In this document: positions 24,867-33,953 of the stretch, in pieces
Layout of the letters: the number at the start of each line of letters is the position of its first letter
Position numbering within the stretch: the first letter of the stretch is position 1
Assembly: GCA_905214435.1 (NCBI GenBank)
Contig: CAJMMA010000010.1
Span: 1-55,109, forward strand
DNA: 55,109 bases
Source: an uncultured bacterium
Lineage (GTDB): Bacteria > Actinomycetota > Coriobacteriia > Coriobacteriales > Coriobacteriaceae
Direction: 5' to 3'
Program-made: the position numbers and the translations under genes
Notes under the pieces: generated by a model
What the model was told of the DNA's origin: nothing
Seen by the model: the letters and a program-made list of their open reading frames with translations, nothing else
Database searches by the model: none

Positions 24867-24945
24867 GCGGGCCCGGCCACTAATAACCTTTTTCACTCCG
24901 GCTGCAAGCAGAGTCGTTCAAAAGGTTATTAGTGGCCGGGCCCGC
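24867..24945. repeat. 79-bp perfect inverted repeat after the DUF47 gene
   Basis: Two 26-base arms, 24867-24892 and 24920-24945, are perfect inverted copies around a 27-base centre that has its own CTGC/GCAG. The outer half is GC-rich (GCGGGCCCGGCCAC) and the inner half AT-rich (TAATAACCTTTT). It may terminate the pit operon but has no T-tract after it. Confidence 0.9.
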
Positions 24946-25128
24946 TCCCTTATGCACCACCATTGGGAACTTTGGCTGATAGATTTAGCGCGACGGGGGT
25001 TTGGCTGAAGGGACCTTTGGTATCCGTTCGGACACTTTGGCCCTTGATGAGCGTTTGGCTGATTGCTGCTTTGGGTACTCTTTGGGTTACTTTTGGTTTG
25101 TTTGATTTTTAATTTTAGGAGGGCTTGT

Positions 25129-25659
25129 ATGTCTTATTTGGATCTGGCTCGTGGTCGGTATTCTTGTCGTTCTTTTGAGGACCATCCTGTTGAGCAGTCG
25201 GTAGTGGATGCCATTGTTGAGGCGGGGCGGATTGCTCCTTCTGCTTGTAATAATCATCCAGCCCGTGTGATGGTGCTGGATACGCCTGAGCTGTTGGAGA
25301 AGGCTGCTGCTTGTCAGCCTCGGTTTGCTCGTGATGGGTCCATCTTTGGGGCTCCGCTTGTCTTCCTTATTTGCAGCGTTACCGATGATGCTTGGGTACG
25401 CCCGTATGACCAGATGAATTCCAGTGAAATCGATACGTCCATCGTGTGCGACCAGATGATGATGGAGGCCACCGAGCAGGGCCTGGGAACGTGCTGGGTA
25501 TGCCATTTTAAGCCTGAGGTGGCACAGGAGCAGTTCAACCTGCCCAAGGGCGTCTATCCCTATCACATGCTCGTCTGTGGCTATCCTGCCGACCACATCG
25601 CCGATCCCGAGCATCGCGAGGCCCGCACCATTCCCCTCTCCGACTTCCTCCTCAAGTAG
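25129..25659 (+). CDS. Nitroreductase family protein
   Basis: A 176-residue flavin-dependent oxidoreductase of the nitroreductase fold, likely binding FMN and NAD(P)H; the physiological substrate is unknown. The N-terminal block RGRYSCRSFEDHPV (residues 8-21) and PSACNNHPARVMVL near residue 36-49 are the FMN contact loops; QGLGTCWVCHF near residue 116-126 is the second. The ATG at 25129 is set by TAGGAGG. The upstream open frame looks like a membrane helix but is a T-rich artefact. Codons in the first 80 residues mostly end in T, while later ones end in C like the rest of the window. Confidence 0.88.
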   Translation: MSYLDLARGRYSCRSFEDHPVEQSVVDAIVEAGRIAPSACNNHPARVMVLDTPELLEKAAACQPRFARDGSIFGAPLVFLICSVTDDAWVRPYDQMNSSEIDTSIVCDQMMMEATEQGLGTCWVCHFKPEVAQEQFNLPKGVYPYHMLVCGYPADHIADPEHREARTIPLSDFLLK

Positions 25660-25707
25660 ATTTTTGGAACATGCCTTAAAACCTACCCTTGACCGCTCAC
25701 CCGTTCG

Positions 25708-25746
25708 CCGAGTTCTGCGCCACTATGTGCAGGGCTCGGTTTTTTT
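25708..25746 (+). terminator. Intrinsic terminator of the nitroreductase gene
   Basis: CCGAG and CTCGG close a stem with an inner CTGC/GCAG pair, followed by seven T on the plus strand (25740-25746). Confidence 0.75.
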
Positions 25747-25771
25747 ATGTTACGCACCCCGGCACAGTCAT

Positions 25772-25802
25772 AAAAAAGGACCCGCAAGCTGCGGGTCCTT
25801 TC
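25772..25802 (-). terminator. Intrinsic terminator of divIVA
   Basis: GGACCCGC (25778-25785) pairs with GCGGGTCC (25791-25798). The minus strand has six T after it and the plus strand three, so it mainly ends the minus-strand division cluster but may act both ways. Confidence 0.85.
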
Positions 25803-25827
25803 TAGGCACTAAATTGTAGGCCGAATG

Positions 25828-26502
25828 TTAGTCCAGGTCGTCGGCGGCAAAGTTGTCGATCGGGGCGAAAGGGTCGGCCACGGGGACAACCGGGTCAGCG
25901 ACGGGCAGCGGCTCGGCGGGAACAGTCACCGCAGGAGAAGCGGCAGAACCGACCGGCGTGGAGGCCATGAGGTCGGCCGGGAAGGAGTTCTGGGCATCGT
26001 CCATAAAATGCTGGATGAGCTTGAGGTACTCGGCCTTGAACTCCTCGCGGGAAGCCTTCAGACGGTCGATTTCCTCGAGCTCGGCCTGCTTTTCGGTCAG
26101 AGCCTGGCGGATAACCTCGCGGGCTTTGGCGTCAGCCTCGTTGCGGATACGCTCAGCGTTCTCGTTGGCATCGTTGACGATGGTCTCAGCGGTCTGCTGG
26201 GCAGCGATCAGGGCAGCGGAAATCTGGCGCTCCTGAGCGGAGAAGTCAGGGGCGGGAGCAGCCACGGGGGCGGCGGGAACGGCCTGGGCGGTGGCATCCT
26301 GAGCCTGGGCAAGCTGAGCCTGTGCATCGGCAAGCTGCTGCTCGGTAGCAGTCAGACGACCCTTAAGGTCGACGATCTTAGCGAGCATAGCGTCAACCTC
26401 GGAGGACAGCGTCTCCAAGAAGACGTCGACCTCGGCAGGATCGTAGCCACGCTTGGCCTCAGAGAAAGTCTGAGCCTGGATGTCTGCAGGGGTAATAGCC
26501 AT
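25828..26502 (-). CDS. divIVA: DivIVA domain protein
   Basis: DivIVA/Wag31 proteins form coiled-coil assemblies on curved membrane at poles and septa and organise growth and division. The 224-residue protein has the conserved N-terminal domain ITPADIQAQTF (residues 3-13) with RGYDPAEVDVFL (18-29), the membrane-binding part, then a coiled coil to about residue 65, an Ala/Pro linker, a second long coiled coil from about 85 to 165, and an acidic, proline-rich tail. The ATG at 26502 follows AAAGGAGA. It is the last gene of the division cluster and has a terminator behind it. Confidence 0.93.
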   Translation of the reverse strand: MAITPADIQAQTFSEAKRGYDPAEVDVFLETLSSEVDAMLAKIVDLKGRLTATEQQLADAQAQLAQAQDATAQAVPAAPVAAPAPDFSAQERQISAALIAAQQTAETIVNDANENAERIRNEADAKAREVIRQALTEKQAELEEIDRLKASREEFKAEYLKLIQHFMDDAQNSFPADLMASTPVGSAASPAVTVPAEPLPVADPVVPVADPFAPIDNFAADDLD

Positions 26503-26563
26503 AACAAGTCTCCTTTTTCATCGCCTCGGCGCTACACGCCCGACGTAAGTTACAAAGTCAGTT

Positions 26564-26845
26564 CTATACGAGTATACCTATAAGAAGCTGCAGAACCAGC
26601 CTCTGCACCAACTGCAACGCAATAATCGCAACGACCGGCGAAAAATCGATACCGCCCATCGGCGGAATGAAACGACGAAAGAGGTTGAGCCACGGGCCGC
26701 AGACGCTATCGAGCACTGCAGCGATATCCTGCAGCAGGCCGCCCTGCTTCATGGGAATCCACGTCATAAAGCAATAGACCACGATGAGCGTGGAGTAGAA
26801 GTTGAACAGCGTGTTGACCAGCTGGACAATGGTGTAGATGTTGAT
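26564..26845 (-). CDS. YggT family membrane protein, start codon non-canonical
   Basis: YggT proteins are small membrane proteins of unclear role next to sepF in many Gram-positives. The frame encodes two hydrophobic helices: INIYTIVQLVNTLFNFYST leading into LIVVYCFMTWIP, and later FSPVVAIIALQLVQRLVLQL, with the conserved LNLFRRFIPPMGGIDFSP between them. The frame is open from the sepF stop onward, but there is no ATG, GTG or TTG before a GTG at 26782, which has no binding site and would cut away most of the first helix. GAGGAG at 26852-26857 is 6 bases before an ATC codon at 26845 and directly before an ATT at 26851. I placed the start at 26845; the true start is unresolved. Confidence 0.6.
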   Translation of the reverse strand: MNIYTIVQLVNTLFNFYSTLIVVYCFMTWIPMKQGGLLQDIAAVLDSVCGPWLNLFRRFIPPMGGIDFSPVVAIIALQLVQRLVLQLLIGILV

Positions 26846-26866
26846 GAGAATCTCCTCGTCTTGGGT

Positions 26867-27589
26867 TTACTTAAGGTAGCCGTCGGCACGAAGCTTCTTG
26901 AGGTCCGAATCCTTAACCTCGCAGCCGGCGGGCAGCACCATGAATACGCGATCGCCCACTTCTTTGACCGTGGCGCCCAGGCCACAGGCAAAGCCATAGC
27001 TAAAGTCCAGGACGCGCTTGGCGACCTCGGTGCGAACGCCAACAAAAATCAGTGCGACAGGCTGCTTGGTGCGAACGCGGCGCACCACGGTCTCCACGTC
27101 GTCATAGCTCTCGGGGCGCAGGACATAGGCCGGCAGCTGCGGCGTGGCGTTGATGATATTGCTCGCATAGGCCGAGGCATCGCTCGGTGCAGGCGCGGGC
27201 GCAGCGGCGGCACGGGCGCGGGTGTTCTCGGCGTAGCTCGACGGCGTGTCATAGGCACCAGGACGATAACCGCTCGCAACGCTGTCCTGCGAGCGCGAAG
27301 GCGGGTTATACGTCGTGGCATGGCGGGAGTCATCGCCGACCAGCTGACCGGAGCGCGTATACACGGCAACCGACTCAGCTTCACCGCGGCGCGTCTGACC
27401 AAGCAGGCCGTTGCTCGGCTCGTCTTGGGTGTAGAAGCCCTCGCCCGAAGCACCGCTGTAGCCGTTGCCCTGATAACTATCGTCATAGCCGTCATCGTAG
27501 CCGTAGTCGTCGTCCTGGCCATAACCCTGGTCGTAACCCTGCTGGCCGCCCAGGTGCATCTTATTTTTAATCTCGTCAAGGAAGCCCAT
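26867..27589 (-). CDS. sepF: Cell division protein SepF
   Basis: SepF anchors FtsZ to the membrane and substitutes for FtsA in actinobacteria; this cluster has no ftsA. The 240-residue protein has an N-terminal amphipathic start MGFLDEIKNKM that should bind membrane, a long low-complexity region rich in Gly, Tyr, Asp and Gln (about 15-150), and the C-terminal SepF domain (about 155-240) with YDDVETVVRRVRTKQPVAL in its core. The linker is unusually long for SepF. The ATG at 27589 follows GAGAGGAC. yggT begins a few codons after its stop, in the same frame. Confidence 0.93.
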   Translation of the reverse strand: MGFLDEIKNKMHLGGQQGYDQGYGQDDDYGYDDGYDDSYQGNGYSGASGEGFYTQDEPSNGLLGQTRRGEAESVAVYTRSGQLVGDDSRHATTYNPPSRSQDSVASGYRPGAYDTPSSYAENTRARAAAAPAPAPSDASAYASNIINATPQLPAYVLRPESYDDVETVVRRVRTKQPVALIFVGVRTEVAKRVLDFSYGFACGLGATVKEVGDRVFMVLPAGCEVKDSDLKKLRADGYLK

Positions 27590-27649
27590 GGTTGTGTCCT
27601 CTCGCGGTTTAGTGCAGGCGCCCCGATAATCAGTGCGCACTTCAGAGCC

Positions 27650-28387
27650 TTATTTTACTGCAAACTCCGGGCTAAATACTACCCTGCCCAGGCGAACGAG
27701 CGTAGAGCCCTCCTCAAGGGCAGGCTCAAAGTCCTCGCTCATGCCGCAGGAAAGCTCAGGCAGGTTCAAATCGGGATGCGCCGCCTCCAGCTCATCCCTC
27801 AGCTCACGAAGCCCCGCAAAGGTGCGGCGTGCCACATCCTTATTCCCCCGGGGCGCCATAGTCATAAGCCCCTGTACGCAAATTCCCTCAAGTTCCGCAA
27901 GCTCACCCGCGGCGGCGCGAATCTCATCGGGCGAAAAGCCTCCCTTCGACTCCTCACCACTCACATTGACCTCGATGAGCACACGCTGGGGGCCGGCGAG
28001 CTCGCCTGCCTCAATCTTGCGGACAGCACGGCTCGAGATCGCCTGTGCCAGATGCAGCGAACCCACCGAGTGAATCAGCTCGGCTGAGCCCAGCACCGCA
28101 TTGATCTTATTGGTCTGCAGGTTGCCGATCATATCGAAGCGCACCTCGGGCAGCTCCTGATGCTCCGCCAGACCCGTGAGCTTGCGAACCAGCTCCTGCG
28201 GGCGGTTCTCGGCAAAATGGCGATACCCCGCCTGGATGGCAGCAACAGTCTCATCGACACCAACGGTCTTGGACACGGCAATGAGGCGCGCGGCGTCGTG
28301 GGGGCGGCCCGCGCGATCGAGCGCCGCATAAAAACGTTCCAGAATCTGCTCGCGGCGAGCGCGCATCAAATCCAAATAGTTATCCAT
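27650..28387 (-). CDS. yggS: YggS family PLP homeostasis protein
   Basis: A 245-residue PLP-binding protein of the YggS/PLPBP family, a TIM barrel without clear enzymatic activity that controls free pyridoxal phosphate. Lys40 in LIAVSKTVG is the Schiff-base lysine, followed by FAENRPQE near residue 61 (the usual HFGENRPQE site), FDMIGNLQTNK near residue 84 and LSCGMSEDFEPALEEGST near residue 207, which is the phosphate-binding end. The ATG at 28387 follows GGAGGCG. It is upstream of sepF, its usual neighbour. Confidence 0.94.
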   Translation of the reverse strand: MDNYLDLMRARREQILERFYAALDRAGRPHDAARLIAVSKTVGVDETVAAIQAGYRHFAENRPQELVRKLTGLAEHQELPEVRFDMIGNLQTNKINAVLGSAELIHSVGSLHLAQAISSRAVRKIEAGELAGPQRVLIEVNVSGEESKGGFSPDEIRAAAGELAELEGICVQGLMTMAPRGNKDVARRTFAGLRELRDELEAAHPDLNLPELSCGMSEDFEPALEEGSTLVRLGRVVFSPEFAVK

Positions 28388-28437
28388 TGCCAATCGCCTC
28401 CGCTGACAGCCAAACAAGTAGTCCCATGCTAACGCAA

Positions 28438-28469
28438 GAGCGCGGCCCCGCATGTGCAAGGCCGCGCTC
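28438..28469 (-). terminator. GC-rich hairpin after phoU
   Basis: GAGCGCGGCC (28438-28447) pairs perfectly with GGCCGCGCTC (28460-28469). There is no T-tract on the minus strand, so it may be a weak terminator or an RNA-stabilising element between phoU and yggS. Confidence 0.5.
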
Positions 28470-28506
28470 ACTTAGGTATTTACAATCTTTCGACGAACGG
28501 GGCTAC

Positions 28507-29364
28507 TTACTCCTCGTCGTCCTCGCCATCGTCCTCGTCCTCAAGATGATCGAGCAGGTAGCGAAGACCCTCGCTGACCTCGTTGGCGGGCACCTTGGCA
28601 ACGTAACGCGCGTCGACGGCGGGCCTCATGATAACACCCTCGCCCGAAGGCACGCGCATGCTCTCGAGCTCATCCTCGTCCACACGGGCGATATCGCCGG
28701 CGTTCATACGCTGACCAGTCAACAGGAAGGTCAGACGGCAAGCGGCATCGATGGAAATGGAAGCGATGCGATCGAGGTAGCGCGAAACCATGATGGCGCG
28801 GCGCAGGTCGTCATAGTTGCTGTCGTCGTCCATAAAGTCGCCCGTATCCATACGGTTAAAGGTGCGGAAGAACTTCTCGTAGGCAGCGTGCACTGGCTCG
28901 TCCTCGACGGCCAGGTTGCAGATGATGGACATATCATTGGTGACGAGCGCAGAAAGCGAAGAGCCCAGCACCTGGTAGACGGCCTCAGCCTCGGCCTCAA
29001 CCGTGCCGACAAGCTCCTTGGGCAGCGAGATGTCGGCCTTGATCATATGACGCGTGGCACGGCAGATCTGACGGACCTTATCGGTCATGCGCTGCAGGTT
29101 AAAGTCGACGTAGATGATCGTCTGAAGCAGGCGGAAGTCGGAGGCGACCGGTGACTGCGTGGCGATCAGGTTGTAGCAGACGGCCTCCAGGTTGGCGCAG
29201 CGCGCGTCAATCGAAAGCGTGCGCTTCTTGGTCTTGGTGGCGAGCTTGCGGTCGTCGGTCACATAGGCCTTCACGGCATCGTGGAGGGCCAGATCGACGG
29301 CCTCATAGATGCTCAGCATCTCGTGACGGGCCTCGACGAGCTGACGGGAAAACAGTTTGCGCAT
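28507..29364 (-). CDS. phoU: Phosphate uptake regulator PhoU
   Basis: PhoU is a helical, metal-binding protein that links the Pst transporter to the PhoR-type sensor and limits phosphate uptake. The 285-residue protein has two PhoU repeats, at about residues 15-105 and 125-215, the second holding the SRYLDRIASISIDAACR helix with the E/DxxxD-type metal motif. A C-terminal extension of about 60 residues ends in a run of acidic residues (DEDDGEDDEE) not typical of E. coli PhoU. The ATG at 29364 follows TTGGAGTG. It is downstream of pstB by 92 bases. Confidence 0.93.
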   Translation of the reverse strand: MRKLFSRQLVEARHEMLSIYEAVDLALHDAVKAYVTDDRKLATKTKKRTLSIDARCANLEAVCYNLIATQSPVASDFRLLQTIIYVDFNLQRMTDKVRQICRATRHMIKADISLPKELVGTVEAEAEAVYQVLGSSLSALVTNDMSIICNLAVEDEPVHAAYEKFFRTFNRMDTGDFMDDDSNYDDLRRAIMVSRYLDRIASISIDAACRLTFLLTGQRMNAGDIARVDEDELESMRVPSGEGVIMRPAVDARYVAKVPANEVSEGLRYLLDHLEDEDDGEDDEE

Positions 29365-29456
29365 GGTTCACTCCAATCAGTTGGGTGCGGTCATGCCGCC
29401 CGCACAGTGAATACGCACCGGACTAGGTCCGATCGGCTTGGGACTAGTCGCACCGA

Positions 29457-30260
<804 letters not shown>

Positions 30261-30272
30261 GGGACTCCTTAA

Positions 30273-31178
30273 CTAGCGACGCTTGCGCGACAGGAAGCGC
30301 GCAAACAGGTTGAAGGCCAGAATGATCACCATCAGCAAGAGCGCGGTGCCGTAGGCTGCGTTCATGTTGATGCCGTCGTTGGCAAGCAGGTACAGGTGAA
30401 CCGTCATGGGGCGGCCGGAATCGAGCGGCGAAATAGGCAGATTGATGGCTTGGCCCATGGTGTAGAGCACCACCGCGGTCTCGCCAATGGCGCGGCCGAT
30501 GGCGAGGACGATGCCCGTGGCAATACGGCCAAAGGCAGAAGGAAGCACAATCTTGGAGACAACCTGCCACTTGGTGGCGCCCAGGCCGTACGCGCCCCAA
30601 CGGATATAGCGCGGGACGGCGCGAATGGCCTCTTCGGTGGTGCGCATGACAATGGGAAGCATCAAGAGCGCGAGCGCCAGAGCGGCCGAGACCATCGAAA
30701 GGCCCAGGCCCATGGCCTCGACAAACAAGGCGTAGCCAAACAGGCCCATAACGATGGAGGGCACCGAGGCCAAAGCGTCAGCAGCGTAGCGAATGAGCTC
30801 GACGACCTTGCCCTGCTTGGCGTACTCGGCCAGATAGACGGCTGCCAGCACAGCAATCGGCGTGCAGATAAGCATGGCGAGCGCCGTCACATAGACGGTC
30901 GAGACGATCGTGGGCCAAATTCCGCCCTCGGCGTTGACGCCCTGGGGCCAACCGAAGATAAAGTCGAGCGAGATATGCGGCAGGCCGTTAATGACCACAT
31001 AGGCAATGATAGCGACAAGCACCAGCGTGGTGATGTATGCCGCGGCACGGAACACGCCAAGCATGATCTTGTTGGACAGGTCCTTGTTGATGCGGCCCTT
31101 CTTGCCATGGGAAAGGGCACGCTTGATGCGCTCGCGCGACGAGGTCGTATCGACCGTCGTGTCAACGGAATCGGACAT
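30273..31178 (-). CDS. pstA: Phosphate ABC transporter permease PstA
   Basis: A 301-residue permease subunit of the Pst system with an N-terminal cytoplasmic extension (about 1-45), the first membrane segment at about 46-70, and five further segments. The binding-protein-dependent transport loop, LRGYGLGATKWQVV-like, reads AYGLGATKWQVVSKIVLPSA near residue 195-214 and contacts PstB. The start at ATG 31178 was kept although the long N-terminus is variable. It overlaps nothing and sits 3 bases after pstC. Confidence 0.95.
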   Translation of the reverse strand: MSDSVDTTVDTTSSRERIKRALSHGKKGRINKDLSNKIMLGVFRAAAYITTLVLVAIIAYVVINGLPHISLDFIFGWPQGVNAEGGIWPTIVSTVYVTALAMLICTPIAVLAAVYLAEYAKQGKVVELIRYAADALASVPSIVMGLFGYALFVEAMGLGLSMVSAALALALLMLPIVMRTTEEAIRAVPRYIRWGAYGLGATKWQVVSKIVLPSAFGRIATGIVLAIGRAIGETAVVLYTMGQAINLPISPLDSGRPMTVHLYLLANDGINMNAAYGTALLLMVIILAFNLFARFLSRKRR

Positions 31179-31181
31179 AGC

Positions 31182-32108
31182 CTACCCCCTCTTCTTCTTG
31201 GAAATCAGACGGACGATGCCCACCAGCGTGGCGGAGATGATAAACAGGACCACGCCCATGCCGAACAGCGCCGAGCGGTGCAGGCCCGAGGAATAGCTCA
31301 TGTCGAGCGCGATCTGGCTCGTGAGCGTCGAGATGGGGCTCGCAATGCTGTCGGGAATAACCGGGGCGTTACCCACGACCATGAGCACGGCCATGGTCTC
31401 GCCGATGGCACGGCCCATACCCAGCACGATGGCATCCACGATACCCAGCTTGGCGGCAGGTAGCACGACCTTATAGATGGTCTGCCACTTAGTAGCGCCC
31501 ATGGCATACGATGCCTCGCGAATACCCATGGGAATGGAATTGAGGGCATCGATGGTGAGCGTGGTGATGGTAGGGACGATCATGATGGCAAGCACGAACC
31601 ACGCCGTCAGCGCACCAAAACCAAGACCACCGGTCAGTTGCGCGATAAACGGACGGATGATGATCATGCCAAAGAAGCCATAGATGATAGAAGGGATGCC
31701 GGCCAACAGGTCAACGGCAGGGCTGATGAGCTTGCGCACGCGCTTGCTGGCGATCTCGACCAGATACACGGCCGTGCCCACGCCTAGGGGCACACCCATG
31801 GCGAGCGCACCGACGGTCACCAGACCCGAGCCGGCAAGCAGCGACACGATGCCGTAGTGGCCCTCAGAGGGCGCCCACGTAAAGCTAAAGAAGTCCGCCA
31901 GACCGATGTCGGTAAAGACGGGCAGCGCCGAGTACGTGGTAAAGACAAAAATCAGGATGACGGTAACAACCGCCAAGAACGCGCAGGCAAAGAAAATCCA
32001 CTGCAGCGCCTTCTCCTTGATATAGGTGCTGCGCGATACGAGCGCCAGCTCGCGCTTCTTGGGCGCCTGAGCATTCTGCTCAGTCTGGGAGTTTTCCTGT
32101 GCTTCCAT
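31182..32108 (-). CDS. pstC: Phosphate ABC transporter permease PstC
   Basis: A 308-residue permease subunit with six membrane segments and the EAA-type loop SYAMGATKWQTIYKVVLPAA near residue 200-219. The charged N-terminus (about 1-30) is cytoplasmic. I chose the ATG at 32108, which has AAGGGGAG 8 bases upstream; a GTG 9 bases earlier is too close to that site. The start codon follows the pstS stop by one base (TAG C ATG), so the two are translationally coupled. Confidence 0.96.
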   Translation of the reverse strand: MEAQENSQTEQNAQAPKKRELALVSRSTYIKEKALQWIFFACAFLAVVTVILIFVFTTYSALPVFTDIGLADFFSFTWAPSEGHYGIVSLLAGSGLVTVGALAMGVPLGVGTAVYLVEIASKRVRKLISPAVDLLAGIPSIIYGFFGMIIIRPFIAQLTGGLGFGALTAWFVLAIMIVPTITTLTIDALNSIPMGIREASYAMGATKWQTIYKVVLPAAKLGIVDAIVLGMGRAIGETMAVLMVVGNAPVIPDSIASPISTLTSQIALDMSYSSGLHRSALFGMGVVLFIISATLVGIVRLISKKKRG

Positions 32109-32109
32109 G

Positions 32110-32946
32110 CTACTCACTCCCCTTCTCGTCGTTGGTGACGGGAATAAAGCCCGCCTCGCGAATCTGCTTGTCCATCTTTTCGGACGTCACGTAGTCGATG
32201 TAATCTTGTGCCTGCTGCGAAGGCGCACCCTTCACAAAGAAGTAAAGGTCGCGCGAGATGGGATAGCCGCCGCTCGCGACCGTCTTCTCGGACGCCTCAA
32301 CATGATTGACCGAGACGGCCTTGACCGAGGTCTTGGCGTTGAGGCTATCGACGAAGCCCAGCGAAATGTAGCCAATGGCACCGCGCGAACGAGATACCAC
32401 GTCGCGCACCTGGCCCGTGCCCGAAAGAACGGCCGAGCGGCGATCGAACGGGGTGCCGTCCATCACGATGGTGCGAAAGGCCTCACGCGTGCCAGACGCC
32501 TCGTCTCGGTTGATGACCTGAATCTTCAGGTCCTCGCCACCGACCTCTTTCCAATTAGTAATCTTGCCGGCATAGATATCGCGGAGCTGCTCGGTCGAGA
32601 GGCTATCGACGGGGTTGTCTTCGTTCACGATGACCGCGATACCGTCGTGGGCAATGACGATGGGAGTCAGGCCCAAATCCTGTTCGTCGGCATTGAGTCC
32701 ACGGGAGGAGCTGGCGATATCGGCCGTGCCAGCGCTGACGGCTTCGATGCCAGCGGAAGAGCCCAAACCGGAAACGAGCACGTCGATGCCGGTCTCCTCC
32801 TTAAAGCCCTCTGCCGCAATTTCGGCGATAGGAAGGCAGGTCGTGGAGCCGGCCACGGTAATGGAAGAGGCAGAAGATCCCGAAGAACAGGCGCACAGCG
32901 TAAGCGTAAGCACAGCGGCGCTCAGGACCGATACGATCTTTCTCAT
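32110..32946 (-). CDS. pstS: Phosphate-binding lipoprotein PstS
   Basis: PstS captures phosphate outside the cell for the Pst permease. The 278-residue precursor has a lipoprotein signal: a basic start, a hydrophobic core and the lipobox LCAC at residues 17-20, with Cys20 lipidated. The mature part is a type II binding protein with ITVAGSTTCLPIAEI and RDEASGTREAF, the phosphate contacts of PstS. The ATG at 32946 overlaps the stop of pgeF by four bases (ATGA) and has no good binding site of its own, so translation probably depends on that of pgeF. Confidence 0.96.
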   Translation of the reverse strand: MRKIVSVLSAAVLTLTLCACSSGSSASSITVAGSTTCLPIAEIAAEGFKEETGIDVLVSGLGSSAGIEAVSAGTADIASSSRGLNADEQDLGLTPIVIAHDGIAVIVNEDNPVDSLSTEQLRDIYAGKITNWKEVGGEDLKIQVINRDEASGTREAFRTIVMDGTPFDRRSAVLSGTGQVRDVVSRSRGAIGYISLGFVDSLNAKTSVKAVSVNHVEASEKTVASGGYPISRDLYFFVKGAPSQQAQDYIDYVTSEKMDKQIREAGFIPVTNDEKGSE

Positions 32947-33743
32947 AGCATCACGCCGATCGCAGCATGGCGCCCACAGGTGCCGTCCTCGTTACGGTAG
33001 GAATAAAAGCGGTCGTTCTGACGCACAGTCGAAAGCTGGGTATCCACGATATTATCCGCGTCCACACCGGCATCTACCAGCGCCTCGCAAATGGCAGCGG
33101 AAAGATCGAGCATACGAGAGGCACTCGCATCGATGCAAGAGAACTCGACGGCAAAGCGATCCATGAGTTCCTGGGATACCTCATATTCGTCAGCCAAGAT
33201 ATGGGGGCCGATATAGGCGGAAACGTCGCTCGCATCGCAGCCGGCAGCATCGCAAAGCGCCTGGCACGCCTTGGCAGAAATACGTGCAATCGTGCCCTTC
33301 CAACCGGAGTGCACCACGGCAAATCCGCCAGGGGCCACCAGCACCACGGGAACGCAGTCGGCAAAGCAGAGCAGCACGGGCACGTCATGGGCCGTACAGA
33401 CGATGGCATCGCAGCCCTCGGCAATCTGCTCGCGAACAGCCTCAAGATCGTCGGCACCGTTCGAAGTCACCGTAACGATATGGTCACCATGTACCTGATT
33501 GGGCACGAGCAGATTATGCTCGCACTCAGTGGCGCCCATAGCTTCGAGCGCTCGACGACGATTTTCTTGAACAGCAAAGGGGTCATCGCCTACATGCGAG
33601 CCCAGGTTGAGCGAGGAGTACGCATCTTCAGAAACGCCACCGGTGCGCTCGGTAAAGGCAAAGCGGACATCGGATGTCGCGCCCTCCACCAACGTAACTC
33701 CATCATGGTCGACACGCGAAACGTTGTCCGCACGTGCTGCCAT
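32943..33743 (-). CDS. pgeF: PgeF/YfiH family laccase-domain protein
   Basis: A 266-residue member of the YfiH/YlmD family, described as purine nucleoside phosphorylase or adenosine deaminase and as a peptidoglycan-editing factor. The metal site residues are visible: His85 in PNQVHGDH, Cys130 in CFADCVPV and His145 in AVVHSGWKGT. The ATG at 33743 follows AGGAGG at good spacing. It lies next to ftsZ, the common position in Gram-positive genomes, but is fused by a four-base overlap to pstS rather than followed by yggS. Confidence 0.94.
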   Translation of the reverse strand: MAARADNVSRVDHDGVTLVEGATSDVRFAFTERTGGVSEDAYSSLNLGSHVGDDPFAVQENRRRALEAMGATECEHNLLVPNQVHGDHIVTVTSNGADDLEAVREQIAEGCDAIVCTAHDVPVLLCFADCVPVVLVAPGGFAVVHSGWKGTIARISAKACQALCDAAGCDASDVSAYIGPHILADEYEVSQELMDRFAVEFSCIDASASRMLDLSAAICEALVDAGVDADNIVDTQLSTVRQNDRFYSYRNEDGTCGRHAAIGVML

Positions 33744-33896
33744 ACTAAAGCCTCCTAATAACACAAGTACCGCGGCGTCGCCGCGCAGTCCGCGTTTATA
33801 CGGCTGTCATACTTCCTTAAAAGGATACCCGCAGCGGTAGGGACCAAACGTAAAGGGAACGTAAGGAGATTGGAGGCTTTCGTTTACAAACGAGAA

Positions 33897-33931
33897 ACAA
33901 AACGGGGTGCATCCAAATGGACACACCCCGT
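33897..33931 (-). terminator. Intrinsic terminator of ftsZ
   Basis: On the minus strand ACGGGGTG (33924-33931) pairs with CACCCCGT (33902-33909) and is followed by TTTGTTT. It is 23 bases after the ftsZ stop and would separate ftsZ from pgeF. Confidence 0.75.
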
Positions 33932-33953
33932 GCAGGTCGTTGAGAAAAACGAA

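Noticed and set aside
25047..25112. 21-codon hydrophobic frame just before the nitroreductase gene
   Set aside because: No ribosome binding site, and the T-rich leader makes such hydrophobic frames by chance in several phases.
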